Positions 8,901-15,193 of a DNA stretch of 21,931 nucleotides are shown here, piece after piece. A model generated the notes under the pieces. That model searched no databases and was not told the origin of the DNA. It worked only from the letters and a program-made list of their open reading frames with translations. The number at the start of each line of letters is the position of its first letter. Positions within the stretch are counted from its first letter, which is position 1. The translations under genes and the position numbers were made by a program. Origin of the DNA: CAZVFX01 sp964626565 (GTDB lineage Bacteria > Myxococcota_A > UBA9042 > CAIXZC01); contig CAZVFX010000120.1 of NCBI GenBank assembly GCA_964626565.1, forward strand, positions 1 through 21,931, given 5' to 3'.

Positions 8901-9742
8901 AAGGGTTCACTGACACGGACTCCGACGGCGATGCTGATTGTCTGGATGACGATGACGACGGGGACGGAACGCCCGACGACGACGACTGCCAACCCCTGAA
9001 TCCGGCGGTGAACCCCGATATGGTCGAAGTGTGCTTCAACGACGTCGATGACGACTGCGCCCCGATTACTCCTGACCAGTGCGTACTGTCGAGTTGCGCC
9101 CAGGTGCTGGCGGTACTTCCCAACGCACAGGACGGCACCTACACGCTCGATGTGGACGGCGACGGCCCGGTCGATCCGTTCACCGGGTACTGCGACATGA
9201 CCACCGATGGCGGCGGATGGCTGCTGATCTCGACCCAGAAGCCGGACGGTCAGCTCTACCAGACCGCCCCGATTTCAGCCGTGGTTTTCGACAAGGGGAT
9301 CAACCAGAAGTACTCCCCCGCAGTGCTGGAGGCGCTGGCTGCGCTGGGCGGATACCAGGTGATGGTCGAGGAGAACTCGGGGGCCGATGTCAGCGCCGGC
9401 CTGGTGATGGTCTACCTGATGCCGGCGGGCATCCAGTTGAAATTCGACAGCACACCGGTGGCAGTGTCCACCGTGGAGTGGCTCACCGGCAACAACGAGT
9501 ACTTCACGGTGAACAACAACCAGGGGGGTAGTTCTGGTTGGTGGAGCCTGTCGGTGCACAGCAGCGCATTCAACGGCCTGGCCAGCAACAAACGTTGCGT
9601 CCAGAAGGGCGACTTCCTCACCAGCGGAGGCTCCAACGGCGACTACAAATTGGACCACACCGGCGTCCATTCGGGCACCACCCGATGTGTCCACTCCACC
9701 ACCGGAATCGGCGTTACCCACTGGCTGCGCGAAGTGAATTGA
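5909..9742 (+). CDS. MopE-like / thrombospondin type-3 repeat lipoprotein with fibrinogen-like C-terminus
   Basis: A 1277-residue predicted lipoprotein: hydrophobic N-terminus ending in FPGC with C18 as the lipid-attachment cysteine. Residues 80-250 are Cys-rich. From 254 to 1045 there are about twelve copies of the MopE-type motif CDGLDNDCDGxVDE, at 340-380, 490-600 and 1002-1020 interleaved with Asp-rich thrombospondin type-3 calcium-binding repeats (DxDGDGxxDxxDNC). Residues 679-1035 form a 51-residue tandem array. The C-terminal 220 residues begin with a Cys-containing segment, then GTYTLDVDGDG and YCDMTTDGGGW, the start of a fibrinogen-like domain that often binds sugars or proteins. A surface adhesin or Ca-dependent stalk is likely. 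The ATG at 5909 is chosen because it directly precedes the signal sequence and follows AAGAGGG; the upstream reading frame lacks a signal peptide. Confidence 0.88.
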   Translation: MKNKALIFLVVLVVFPGCGGTEESLLQDLAEDALDERSLAELSPLEVSFPEVADVATDETGWDIFEVELDIMWEPAPGEPGYPCATGLDCDEGFCIQTAEGRVCTPTCIEECPFDWECALHVPSLPDQVYICVPPFVELCRPCQANADCHPHGADGGQACVSYGPAGYYCGAPCDVKEDCPAGYDCAAAMSISGGSATYCQAATGQCECAPWFVNAGANTSCYVENEFGICEGNRKCLDEGLQECSAVTPTPETCNNADDDCDGEVDEDTGGEPCLVSSEWGQCDGTETCDGGELVCEGPAPAPEICDGLDNNCNGQADEGFPDTDGDGLKDCLVSDKDGDGVVDGLDNCPSLPNSSQADADLDGMGDACDLDDDNDQVGDIEDCSPLDSTVFPGAEELCNGADDDCDFMTDEGFADSDADKLADCIDDDDDADGAPDAADCAPLNPALHPDATEECDGIDNDCDDLVDEGYPDSDADLVADCVDEDLDGDGVPNDEDNCPPVENPGQEDQDLDGIGDACDGDGDGDSIPDGIDNCPGEQNTLQADTDGDGDGDACDDDMDGDQIPNVEDNCLLVANTGQEDADGDGVGDACEDDLDGDGVADAFDCAPAEPTIFPGAEELCDDADNDCDFLVDEGYPDTDNDLVKDCVDDDDDNDGDPDETDCLPADGAIHHLADELCDGIDNDCDDEVDELLGTLSCGKGECAHVTPACIQGQTQICDPLEGVALETCDGLDNDCDGLVDEDLGAMTCGLGVCLHTAFNCVGGSSKVCDPMLGSELEKCDGLDNDCDGQVDEEMPLLACGEGQCFHTAPSCVGGVVQECNPLAGALPEVCDGVDNDCDGDVDEELGTTTCGLGGCAHTVDNCSSGVAQICNPFEGATAEECNDADDDCDGVADDDLGTLSCGLGQCLHAVANCVGGLPQVCDPMEGSELEECDGLDNDCDGDVDEELGSVTCGLGICIHTVDNCVGGLPNICDPMEGFEPEECDGLDNDCDGTVDQGFTDTDSDGDADCLDDDDDGDGTPDDDDCQPLNPAVNPDMVEVCFNDVDDDCAPITPDQCVLSSCAQVLAVLPNAQDGTYTLDVDGDGPVDPFTGYCDMTTDGGGWLLISTQKPDGQLYQTAPISAVVFDKGINQKYSPAVLEALAALGGYQVMVEENSGADVSAGLVMVYLMPAGIQLKFDSTPVAVSTVEWLTGNNEYFTVNNNQGGSSGWWSLSVHSSAFNGLASNKRCVQKGDFLTSGGSNGDYKLDHTGVHSGTTRCVHSTTGIGVTHWLREVN
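7943..8860 (+). repeat. In-frame tandem repeat, six units of 153 bp (51 residues)
   Basis: The motif CDGxDNDCDGxVDE recurs at residues 679, 730, 781, 832, 883, 934 and 985 of the lipoprotein, exactly 51 residues apart each time. The remaining part of each unit is CGxGxCxHxxxxC..G..Q.C.P..G, giving six cysteines per unit (possibly three disulphides). No length drift is seen, unlike the irregular N-terminal copies of the motif, so this block probably arose by recent or constrained tandem duplication. Confidence 0.9.
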
Positions 9743-9749
9743 CCCACAG

Positions 9750-9778
9750 TTGACAACGGCCGGCCCGAAGGCTATAAT
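9750..9778 (+). promoter_or_regulatory. Consensus sigma-70 promoter of the toxin-antitoxin module
   Basis: TTGACA (9750-9755) and TATAAT (9773-9778) are both perfect consensus hexamers, 17 nt apart. The promoter begins 8 nt after the stop codon of the upstream lipoprotein gene and would start transcription near 9785, about 35 nt before the antitoxin ATG. Confidence 0.85.
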
Positions 9779-9790
9779 GACCATGGTCAT
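9777..9790. promoter_or_regulatory. Palindromic operator ATGACCATGGTCAT over the -10 box
   Basis: This is a perfect 14-bp palindrome overlapping the end of the -10 hexamer and the expected start site. The half-site sequence GTCATAA (9786-9792) recurs at 9798-9804, 12 bp further on. Phd/YefM and VapB-type antitoxins bind palindromes in their own promoter, so this is probably the autoregulatory operator. Confidence 0.7.
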
Positions 9791-9819
9791 AACCGCAGTC
9801 ATAATGGCGGGAGGTGAAT

Positions 9820-10050
9820 ATGATCTCGGTGTCCAAAAGCAAGCTCAAGGCGAAGATGCTCGAGTACTTCCGCCGCGTTGAAGAGAGTGGGGAGGAGATC
9901 ATCGTCACCAGTCATAACAAGCCGGTTTTGAAGATCACGCGGCTCGACCACACCCATACGGTCCACGAGGCTTTCTCCGATATCAGGGGAAGCATCAACC
10001 TCGATGACTCGATCATGTCACCGGAAACGGATGAATGGGGGGAGGTGTAG
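9820..10050 (+). CDS. Phd/YefM-type antitoxin
   Basis: A 76-residue protein. MISVSKSKLKAKMLEYF opens a Phd/YefM-type fold, and the segment VEESGEEIIVTSHNKPVLKI matches the conserved 'G-E-x-I/V-x-I/V-T-x-x-x-K/G-x-P-V' motif of these antitoxins. The C-terminal tail is acidic, as expected for the toxin-neutralising part. I chose ATG 9820 because GGGAGG lies 5 nt before it; the GTG at 9814 falls inside that site. It is followed after 3 nt by the PIN-domain gene. It would bind the PIN protein and repress the promoter just upstream. Confidence 0.85.
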   Translation: MISVSKSKLKAKMLEYFRRVEESGEEIIVTSHNKPVLKITRLDHTHTVHEAFSDIRGSINLDDSIMSPETDEWGEV

Positions 10051-10053
10051 CCC

Positions 10054-10440
10054 GTGGTCTTGTTGGACACATGCGCCCTGCTGTGGTGGACCCTGGACCC
10101 GAAAAAACTCTCGCCCGCCGCCGCAACCGCGTGCGAGGCCGCGGCCAGGGAAGGCGCGGTAGTGAGTTCAATCTCGGTATGGGAGATCGGCATCAAAGTG
10201 AAGAAGGGCAAACTTGCACTGCCGATTCCCTTTCCGGAGTACGTGGGGCGACTGAAGAAGGTCGATGGTCTGGAGATAGTCCCAGTCAGCGATACCATCT
10301 GGCTGGAGAATCTCTCCCTGGATTGGGACAACTCCGATCCGGCCGACCGGACCATTGTCGCCACCGCGCGGCTGCGCAATCTGCCTATCGTCACCAAAGA
10401 CAGCCGGATGGCAGCTTACTACGACAAAGTTGTCTGGTAG
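10054..10440 (+). CDS. PIN-domain (VapC-like) ribonuclease toxin
   Basis: A 128-residue PIN-domain protein. The expected acidic metal-binding residues are present: D5 (LLDTCALLWW), E44 (SSISVWEIG), D95/D98 (SDPADR) and D116 (VTKDSRM). Length and motifs fit the VapC-like PIN family (COG3744 type) that cleaves RNA and is held inactive by the cognate antitoxin. The start codon is GTG, with GGAGG 8 nt upstream, and the gene lies 3 nt after the antitoxin stop. It converges on the NifH-like gene with a 1-nt gap. Confidence 0.88.
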   Translation: MVLLDTCALLWWTLDPKKLSPAAATACEAAAREGAVVSSISVWEIGIKVKKGKLALPIPFPEYVGRLKKVDGLEIVPVSDTIWLENLSLDWDNSDPADRTIVATARLRNLPIVTKDSRMAAYYDKVVW

Positions 10441-10441
10441 A

Positions 10442-11281
10442 CTACCCTTCCCGATAGACAATGGAGAAGTACAGCTCCTCCAGCTCCCGGTCCTCGAGAG
10501 GCTGGGGGATGGCGAGAGTGGTGCCTGCGAGAATGGTCTCACCCAGGGCCCGATACGCCTTGGCCGGCGCCGAGTCGGGAAACAGTTCCACTGCGGTCTG
10601 CTTCTTCAGCTCCGCCTCGGGAACCACGGGATCCCGGGGGATAACCCCGATCACTTCTGAGCCAACGCGGGCGGCGAAGGCTTCAGCGACCTCCAATTCC
10701 CGGGGAACGTTGCGAGAGTTCAGCACCACACCGGCGAGCCTGACCTCCTGGCGGGAGGCATAGTTGGCCACGCCGCGGCAGATGTTGTTGGCCGCATAGA
10801 GGGCCATGAACTCCCCGGAAACCACCACGCAGATCTCCTTGGCATACCCCGCGCGCATAGGTGCGGCGAACCCTCCGCACACCACGTCTCCCAGGACATC
10901 GTACAACACCGCGTCGTAGCCCCGGTGCAGCACCTTTCCTTCCTCCAGGTACTCGAACATCTTCAAGATGCCAAGGCCCGCACACCCTACTCCAGGGCGG
11001 GGGCCGCCCACCTCGATGCAATGCACACCCGATTCGGTTTCCATGAGAAACTGCTCCGGGGACGGGTTGGCCCCGTCCGCCTGGCGCATCAACTCGACAA
11101 TGGTGACCGGTTCCTGTCCCCGCAGAAAGGGACGGGAGGAGTCGTGCTTGGGGTCGCAACCCACGTGTAGCACCCGCTTGCCATGAGCGTTGAGCCAGGC
11201 CGACAGGTTTGAGGCCACCGTAGATTTCCCGATTCCGCCCTTACCGTAAAATGCGATCTGTCGGGGATTATCCACCGGCAT
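10442..11281 (-). CDS. NifH/BchL-type ATP-dependent reductase component
   Basis: A 279-residue homologue of nitrogenase Fe protein. It has the P-loop GKGGIGKS (13-20), the [4Fe-4S] cluster ligands C100 (GVGCAG) and C135 (VVCGGFA) 35 residues apart as in NifH, switch II DVLGD (128-132) and the downstream MALYAANNI segment. Residue 103, where nitrogenase Fe proteins have the ADP-ribosylated arginine, is leucine. It would use ATP to pass electrons to the NifDK-like pair encoded divergently. GCDPKHDSS (41-49) resembles BchL more than NifH. AAGGAG (11289-11294, complement) lies 7 nt before ATG 11281, so I start there rather than at the adjacent ATG 11284 or the far-upstream ATG 11407. The intergenic region is shared with the D-like gene. 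Confidence 0.92.
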   Translation of the reverse strand: MPVDNPRQIAFYGKGGIGKSTVASNLSAWLNAHGKRVLHVGCDPKHDSSRPFLRGQEPVTIVELMRQADGANPSPEQFLMETESGVHCIEVGGPRPGVGCAGLGILKMFEYLEEGKVLHRGYDAVLYDVLGDVVCGGFAAPMRAGYAKEICVVVSGEFMALYAANNICRGVANYASRQEVRLAGVVLNSRNVPRELEVAEAFAARVGSEVIGVIPRDPVVPEAELKKQTAVELFPDSAPAKAYRALGETILAGTTLAIPQPLEDRELEELYFSIVYREG

Positions 11282-11469
11282 CATCCCTCTCCTTGCACAG
11301 CCGTTGACGGTCGGCGGCAACCGTTTGGACTCAACACACAATATAGCGACCGGCAGCCCACGAGGGAAGTGAATTCGTTTGCTTGTGCACGTTGCGATTG
11401 CTACCATTACCGTCGTCGGCGCGCCCGCGACGGGACGCTGGCGGACCGCGCTGCGGGGGCTCTTTTAGC
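11282..11469. promoter_or_regulatory. Divergent intergenic region of the nitrogenase-like genes
   Basis: A 188-nt region between the oppositely oriented NifH-like and NifD-like genes. On the minus strand TATATT (11340-11345, complement) is a plausible -10 box about 50 nt before the NifH-like start, but the -35 is poor. ACGGT/ACCGT form an inverted repeat near 11308-11325, on the NifH-like leader side. No NifA/sigma-54 type -24/-12 box (GG-N10-GC in TGGCAC context) was recognised. The two operons may share a regulator. Confidence 0.45.
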
Positions 11470-12705
11470 ATGTCGGACAAAGCCGCAATCGAACAGAAGG
11501 CCTGTTCCCTATTCGGAACCGCCAATTTCCTCAGCATCATGTCGGGAGATTTCTACATCCTCCTGCACTGCTACCTGGATTGCGTAAATACGTTCATGTA
11601 CGGCCCCTTCGACGTGTCCAGAAAGCAACTGGAACGGTTCTTCTATACCAACTACTCCGAACTCGACATCATCGATGGAACAACCACTGAACGGCTGGGC
11701 AACGCAGCCCGGGCCCTGGGGGAAACCCACCCGGACAAGCCGATTATCGTGCTGACCTCCTGCGCAGTTGAAATGATAGGAGACGACGTCCGGGCCGAAC
11801 TGGCCGCGGCGGAAGAAGAAACAGGCGCCAAGTTCATCCTCATCAGGACCAGCGGCCTGGGAGTCTTCACAATCTCCGGCATTCTTGACAAGTTGGCCTC
11901 CGAGATCCTCGAACTCGCGCACTCGGGAGAGGTGAAACAAACCGACTCGGTGAACCTTGTGGGAATTGCGCCGGAGCCGGAATTCGAAGAGATGTTCAAC
12001 CGCCTCGGCCTCAAGATCAACACATGCATTCACGAAGGCTCTGCCCTGGACGATTGGCTGAACATCCCCCGGGGGGCCCTGAACGTAGTTTTCGACCGCG
12101 CTCAGTTCCCCTCCTTCCTCGAAAAGGCCCGCGACGACTTTGGAGTGCCGTTCCTGGAAGTGGACGCTCCCTTCGGGGTGAAAGCCTCGGTAGCCTTCTA
12201 TCGCAAGGTAGCTGAAGCGATGAAGGTCCCTTCCGAAAAGCTGGTCGAACTGGACGAGATCGCCAAACCACACACCAGGCTGATTGCGAAAGCCCGCCCT
12301 CAATTCGAGGGCCTTTCTCTCGGCTACAACCTGTGCTCGATTGTAGATTTCTCGATGCGACCCAATACGCGTCTCGGACTGCCCGATCTGAAGATCTTCG
12401 AAGAACTGGGCTTTGCCGCGGAGTTTCTATACCAGGGTGACAAGCGTCAGGCACACCTGGACAGGGTCAGCAGAGTGGTGAAGGAAGCGGGATTCGACCA
12501 CCCGGTGTGCGGGTTCAACGATACGTTCCTGCTCAGTCCGCTGCTGAAAGAACGGGGGTATGCTCTCACCTATTGTGCGGACTTCCTGGTCGCACAGGCG
12601 CGGAACACCGGCGTCGGCTTCTTGCGGCTGCACTCCCTGGAGCCGGGACTTCAGGCCACGGAACGCAACATTCGGCGAATCCAGATCGCATTGGACCGGA
12701 GGTAA
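11470..12705 (+). CDS. NifD/BchN-like nitrogenase component 1, alpha-type subunit
   Basis: A 411-residue member of the nitrogenase component 1 family. The cysteines C12, C38 and C98 (CSLFG, YLDC, LTSCAVEMIGDD) align with the three P-cluster/Fe-S ligands of NifD (C62, C88, C154) and BchN; spacings are 26 and 60, against 26 and 66 in NifD and 25 and 61 in BchN. A further C34 lies next to C38. No counterpart of NifD Cys275 or His442, which hold the FeMo cofactor, is visible. It should pair with the K-type protein and accept electrons from the NifH-like protein. The start ATG 11470 follows a run of Gs at 11455-11459; an earlier in-frame ATG at 11383 would add an Arg/Pro-rich stretch unlike the family. 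Its stop codon abuts the ribosome-binding site of the next gene. Confidence 0.88.
   Translation: MSDKAAIEQKACSLFGTANFLSIMSGDFYILLHCYLDCVNTFMYGPFDVSRKQLERFFYTNYSELDIIDGTTTERLGNAARALGETHPDKPIIVLTSCAVEMIGDDVRAELAAAEEETGAKFILIRTSGLGVFTISGILDKLASEILELAHSGEVKQTDSVNLVGIAPEPEFEEMFNRLGLKINTCIHEGSALDDWLNIPRGALNVVFDRAQFPSFLEKARDDFGVPFLEVDAPFGVKASVAFYRKVAEAMKVPSEKLVELDEIAKPHTRLIAKARPQFEGLSLGYNLCSIVDFSMRPNTRLGLPDLKIFEELGFAAEFLYQGDKRQAHLDRVSRVVKEAGFDHPVCGFNDTFLLSPLLKERGYALTYCADFLVAQARNTGVGFLRLHSLEPGLQATERNIRRIQIALDRR
12698..12702 (+). promoter_or_regulatory. Ribosome-binding site GGAGG deciding the start of the K-type gene
   Basis: GGAGG lies immediately before the TAA of the upstream gene and 10 nt before ATG 12713. 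It supports 12713 as the start; the reading frame open upstream of it is out of phase with the D-type gene. Confidence 0.7.
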
Positions 12706-12712
12706 CCCCGAC

Positions 12713-14071
12713 ATGACCGGGAAAGTGGAAAAAGGCCTCAACGAATTTGAGATCCCGGTGGTGCCGTCTTCCAATCTGCTGGGCATCTATATGGCTGTCC
12801 ATGCCATCCCGGATGCCGTCAACCTGACCCACGTGCCAGTCGGATGCAAACCCAAGATAATGAACCTCATGGCCAATCACGAAGGGCTGGATAAGAACTT
12901 CTACCGCAACCGATGGACCAATATCTCGGGAGTAGACATCATCCGGGGCTCCGAAGAACGGCTGGAGCACTTCATCAGAGAGTGCTACGGAAGGTACAAC
13001 CAACCCGGGGTAATGGTGGTCACCACCAATATGGTGATCGAACTGGCCGCGTGCGACATGAACGCGGTCGTGGCCAACGCGGAAAAGGACGTTGACGCCC
13101 GGCTGCTGCACATGAAGACCCGTGATTTCGACGGCGACATCTACGATGGCTACTCAGACGTGGTGGCCCAACTGGCGTCAGGGCTGGACTGGGCCGAGGC
13201 CACGGTCGAGCCGAAGACGGTGAACATCATCGGCTATGTCTACGATCGCAAGGAGTACGAACACAGCGCCAACGTTGACGAACTCACCCGCATGCTGTCC
13301 GCACTTTCCATCGACACGAAATCGGTGTTCCTCTCGAACCGGAAGTGGGAGAAACTGAAGCAGGCCCCCGGCGCGGCCCATAACGTCATCCTTCCGCACA
13401 TGGGGAACAAACTGGCCGAACTGGAGAAACAGTCGGGCAGGCCAACCATCGACACAACCCTCCCGCTGGGCCTGGCGCCAACAGTACGCTGGCTCGAACA
13501 GATTGCCGAAGGCATCGGTATCGAGCCGGAGGCCGTTGAGAACTACGTGGCTGCGGAGCAACAACGCCTGGCTCCGGCTCTCCGATATGCCCGCGAACGC
13601 CTGCACGGACTGGAACTCGCAATCTTCTCCGACACCGTCACGGCAGCCCACATGTCCGTGCTCGCCACGGAACTGGGCATGGACGTGGTCCTTGTGGGCC
13701 TTACCGACCGGACCCTGGGTGGAAACCGACGCTTCAGGTCGATTCTAGAGTCGTTCGATGTGGCCCTTCGGGACGACGCCGAAGTGCTCGAGAATCCCAC
13801 CCTCCAGCAACTCGCCCGAATCGAGGAATCGGCTGGTGAAGTCCCGCCCTTCGACATGATTATCAGACCCACTTTCGACTTCTTCCCCGAAACCGTACCG
13901 GTGTTGGAAATGGGTTTCCCTTCCCGGTTCGCCCACACCGTCTACCCCCTCCCCACTTACGGTTTCAACGGAGTGGGCGTCATGTGCCAACGCCTCACCG
14001 ACGCCTGTTCCCGACCGAGAATTGAGGGCTGGAAACGAGCCAAGCAACGCCGGAAACGAAATGCTCCGTAG
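12713..14071 (+). CDS. NifK/BchB-like nitrogenase component 1, beta-type subunit
   Basis: A 452-residue member of the nitrogenase component 1 family and partner of the D-like subunit. HVPVGC (C45) aligns with NifK Cys95 in HGSQGC. The positions equivalent to NifK Cys70 and Cys153 are Ser20/Asn21 and Asn106 (VVTTNM), so only one of three K ligand cysteines remains; a non-aligned C114 follows. The C-terminal part has EMGFPSRF and PLPTYGFNG, the conserved G-F-P-x-x-x..H...P..G..G pattern of NifK. An [Fe-S] cluster at the subunit interface with three D cysteines and one K cysteine would be possible, as reported for chlorophyllide reductase BchYZ. The next gene starts inside its last codons. Confidence 0.88.
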   Translation: MTGKVEKGLNEFEIPVVPSSNLLGIYMAVHAIPDAVNLTHVPVGCKPKIMNLMANHEGLDKNFYRNRWTNISGVDIIRGSEERLEHFIRECYGRYNQPGVMVVTTNMVIELAACDMNAVVANAEKDVDARLLHMKTRDFDGDIYDGYSDVVAQLASGLDWAEATVEPKTVNIIGYVYDRKEYEHSANVDELTRMLSALSIDTKSVFLSNRKWEKLKQAPGAAHNVILPHMGNKLAELEKQSGRPTIDTTLPLGLAPTVRWLEQIAEGIGIEPEAVENYVAAEQQRLAPALRYARERLHGLELAIFSDTVTAAHMSVLATELGMDVVLVGLTDRTLGGNRRFRSILESFDVALRDDAEVLENPTLQQLARIEESAGEVPPFDMIIRPTFDFFPETVPVLEMGFPSRFAHTVYPLPTYGFNGVGVMCQRLTDACSRPRIEGWKRAKQRRKRNAP

Positions 14072-14966
14072 AGTCGCTGCGGCCACAATCTTACTAGCGT
14101 TCGCCTGCGGCGAAGCCGGTGTCAAGCCGTGGCGCGCAGACGTCAACGAACCAGCCGTCCTGGATACCCCCGGCTTCGACCTCCCCCACGGCGAATACGA
14201 ACCTCCGGACGGCTTTGAGATCGTCTTCATCGATGTCGGGCAGGGGGACGCGGTGCTGGCCCGGTTCCCCAACGGCTCTACCATGCTCGTCGACGGAGGA
14301 GGCAAGAGTGCCGGGAAATATGCGGTGCTGCCATACTTCGAACAGATCGGCCTGACTCACCTGGACTATATCGTGGTGACTCATCCGGATGCAGACCATT
14401 GCGGCGGGCTGAAGGATGTGGTGCTCGGTGTCTACGTTGGCGAGTTGTGGGAAAACGGCCAGACCAACGACACGCTGGCCTGGTGGGACTTTTCCGATGC
14501 CGTCGACTTCCGGGGAGTTCACAGGCAGACAGTGCACCGGGGAGACGAAACACAGATCGATGGCTGTTCGGTAGAGGTGCTCAACGCCGACCAGGGATGG
14601 GGGGACACCAACGGCAACAGCATCGTGCTGTCCGTGGATTGCGAGGGAGTTACGGTCCTCCTCACCGGAGACGCCCACGCCGGCACCCAGGAATACCTGG
14701 TCCAGGAGTACGGCGCCGACCTCGAGTCCGATGTGCTGAAAGTCCCCCACCACGGAAGCTCCGACCGGTTCAGCGAATTCCCGTCACACGTACAACCGTG
14801 GACCGCGATATGCAGCGTCGGAGCTGGAAACAGCTATGGACACCCTGACTCCGGCGTAGTTGAAGAATGGGAAGCAGCAGGAGCAAACTTCGTCCGCACC
14901 GATGAGGCCGGCACCGTCACGATCACCGCGAAAGCCGGCGAACTGGAAATCGAAACCGAGTACTAA
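14061..14966 (+). CDS. ComEC C-terminal-type metallo-beta-lactamase-fold lipoprotein
   Basis: A 301-residue metallo-beta-lactamase-fold protein. An N-terminal hydrophobic segment ending at C16 suggests a lipoprotein. DVGQGDA (58-64), VDGG (77-80), THPDADHCGG (H108-x-D-x-D-H113), LTGDA and KVPHHGS are the motifs of the ComEC/Rec2 hydrolase-like domain, which here occurs without the ComEC membrane channel. The family domain is thought to degrade nucleic acid in natural transformation, but the detached form could be any metal-dependent hydrolase. ATG 14061 lies 8 nt before the stop codon of the K-like gene, an 11-nt overlap including both codons, with no clear ribosome-binding site, so translation is probably coupled. 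Confidence 0.85.
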   Translation: MLRRVAAATILLAFACGEAGVKPWRADVNEPAVLDTPGFDLPHGEYEPPDGFEIVFIDVGQGDAVLARFPNGSTMLVDGGGKSAGKYAVLPYFEQIGLTHLDYIVVTHPDADHCGGLKDVVLGVYVGELWENGQTNDTLAWWDFSDAVDFRGVHRQTVHRGDETQIDGCSVEVLNADQGWGDTNGNSIVLSVDCEGVTVLLTGDAHAGTQEYLVQEYGADLESDVLKVPHHGSSDRFSEFPSHVQPWTAICSVGAGNSYGHPDSGVVEEWEAAGANFVRTDEAGTVTITAKAGELEIETEY

Positions 14967-15007
14967 CCAACCCAACTCCCAAGACCCATAGCCACCACCC
15001 ACAGACA

Positions 15008-15096
15008 AAGACGCCAGAAAGACGGGGACGGGGGGCGCGCAAAAGACGCCAGAAAGGCGGGGACGGGGGGCGGCCGAAAGGCGGGGACGGGGGGCG
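15008..15096 (+). repeat. Cluster of hairpin plus GGGGACGGGGGGCG elements
   Basis: In this intergenic region three exact copies of GGGGACGGGGGGCG lie at 15024-15037, 15059-15072 and 15083-15096. Each follows a small hairpin: an imperfect CGCC-agaaa-GACG, a perfect CGCC-agaaa-GGCG (15047-15059), and GCC-gaaa-GGC (15073-15082, with a GAAA loop). The copies are 35 and 24 bp apart. The same unit appears at 20835-20870 and 21779-21862. The rest of 14967-15193 holds a promoter-like site; nothing else is recognised. The arrangement resembles REP-type elements; no REP transposase gene is in the window. Confidence 0.75.
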
Positions 15097-15134
15097 GACG
15101 GAAGGCGTGGGGCATGCCCAGCTAGAGCTTTTGG

Positions 15135-15163
15135 TTGACTCCTGACTACTCCGGTGGTGTAGT
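15135..15163 (+). promoter_or_regulatory. Promoter candidate for the carboxypeptidase-regulatory lipoprotein gene
   Basis: TTGACT (15135-15140) and TGTAGT (15158-15163) are 17 nt apart, matching 5 and 4 of 6 consensus bases. The start would fall near 15170, about 25 nt before the ATG at 15194. Confidence 0.45.
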
Positions 15164-15193
15164 TGTTCCAAAGATAGTCGATGGGGTGACTCA

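Noticed and set aside
10442..14071. True N2-fixing nitrogenase
   Set aside because: K lacks two of three P-cluster cysteines, D lacks recognisable cofactor ligands, and no nifB, nifE or nifN is present in the window.
10442..14071. Light-independent protochlorophyllide reductase (BchLNB)
   Set aside because: Three cysteines of D fit, but the K ligand is a cysteine rather than the BchB-type aspartate, lengths differ from BchB, and no pigment genes are adjacent. Not fully excluded.
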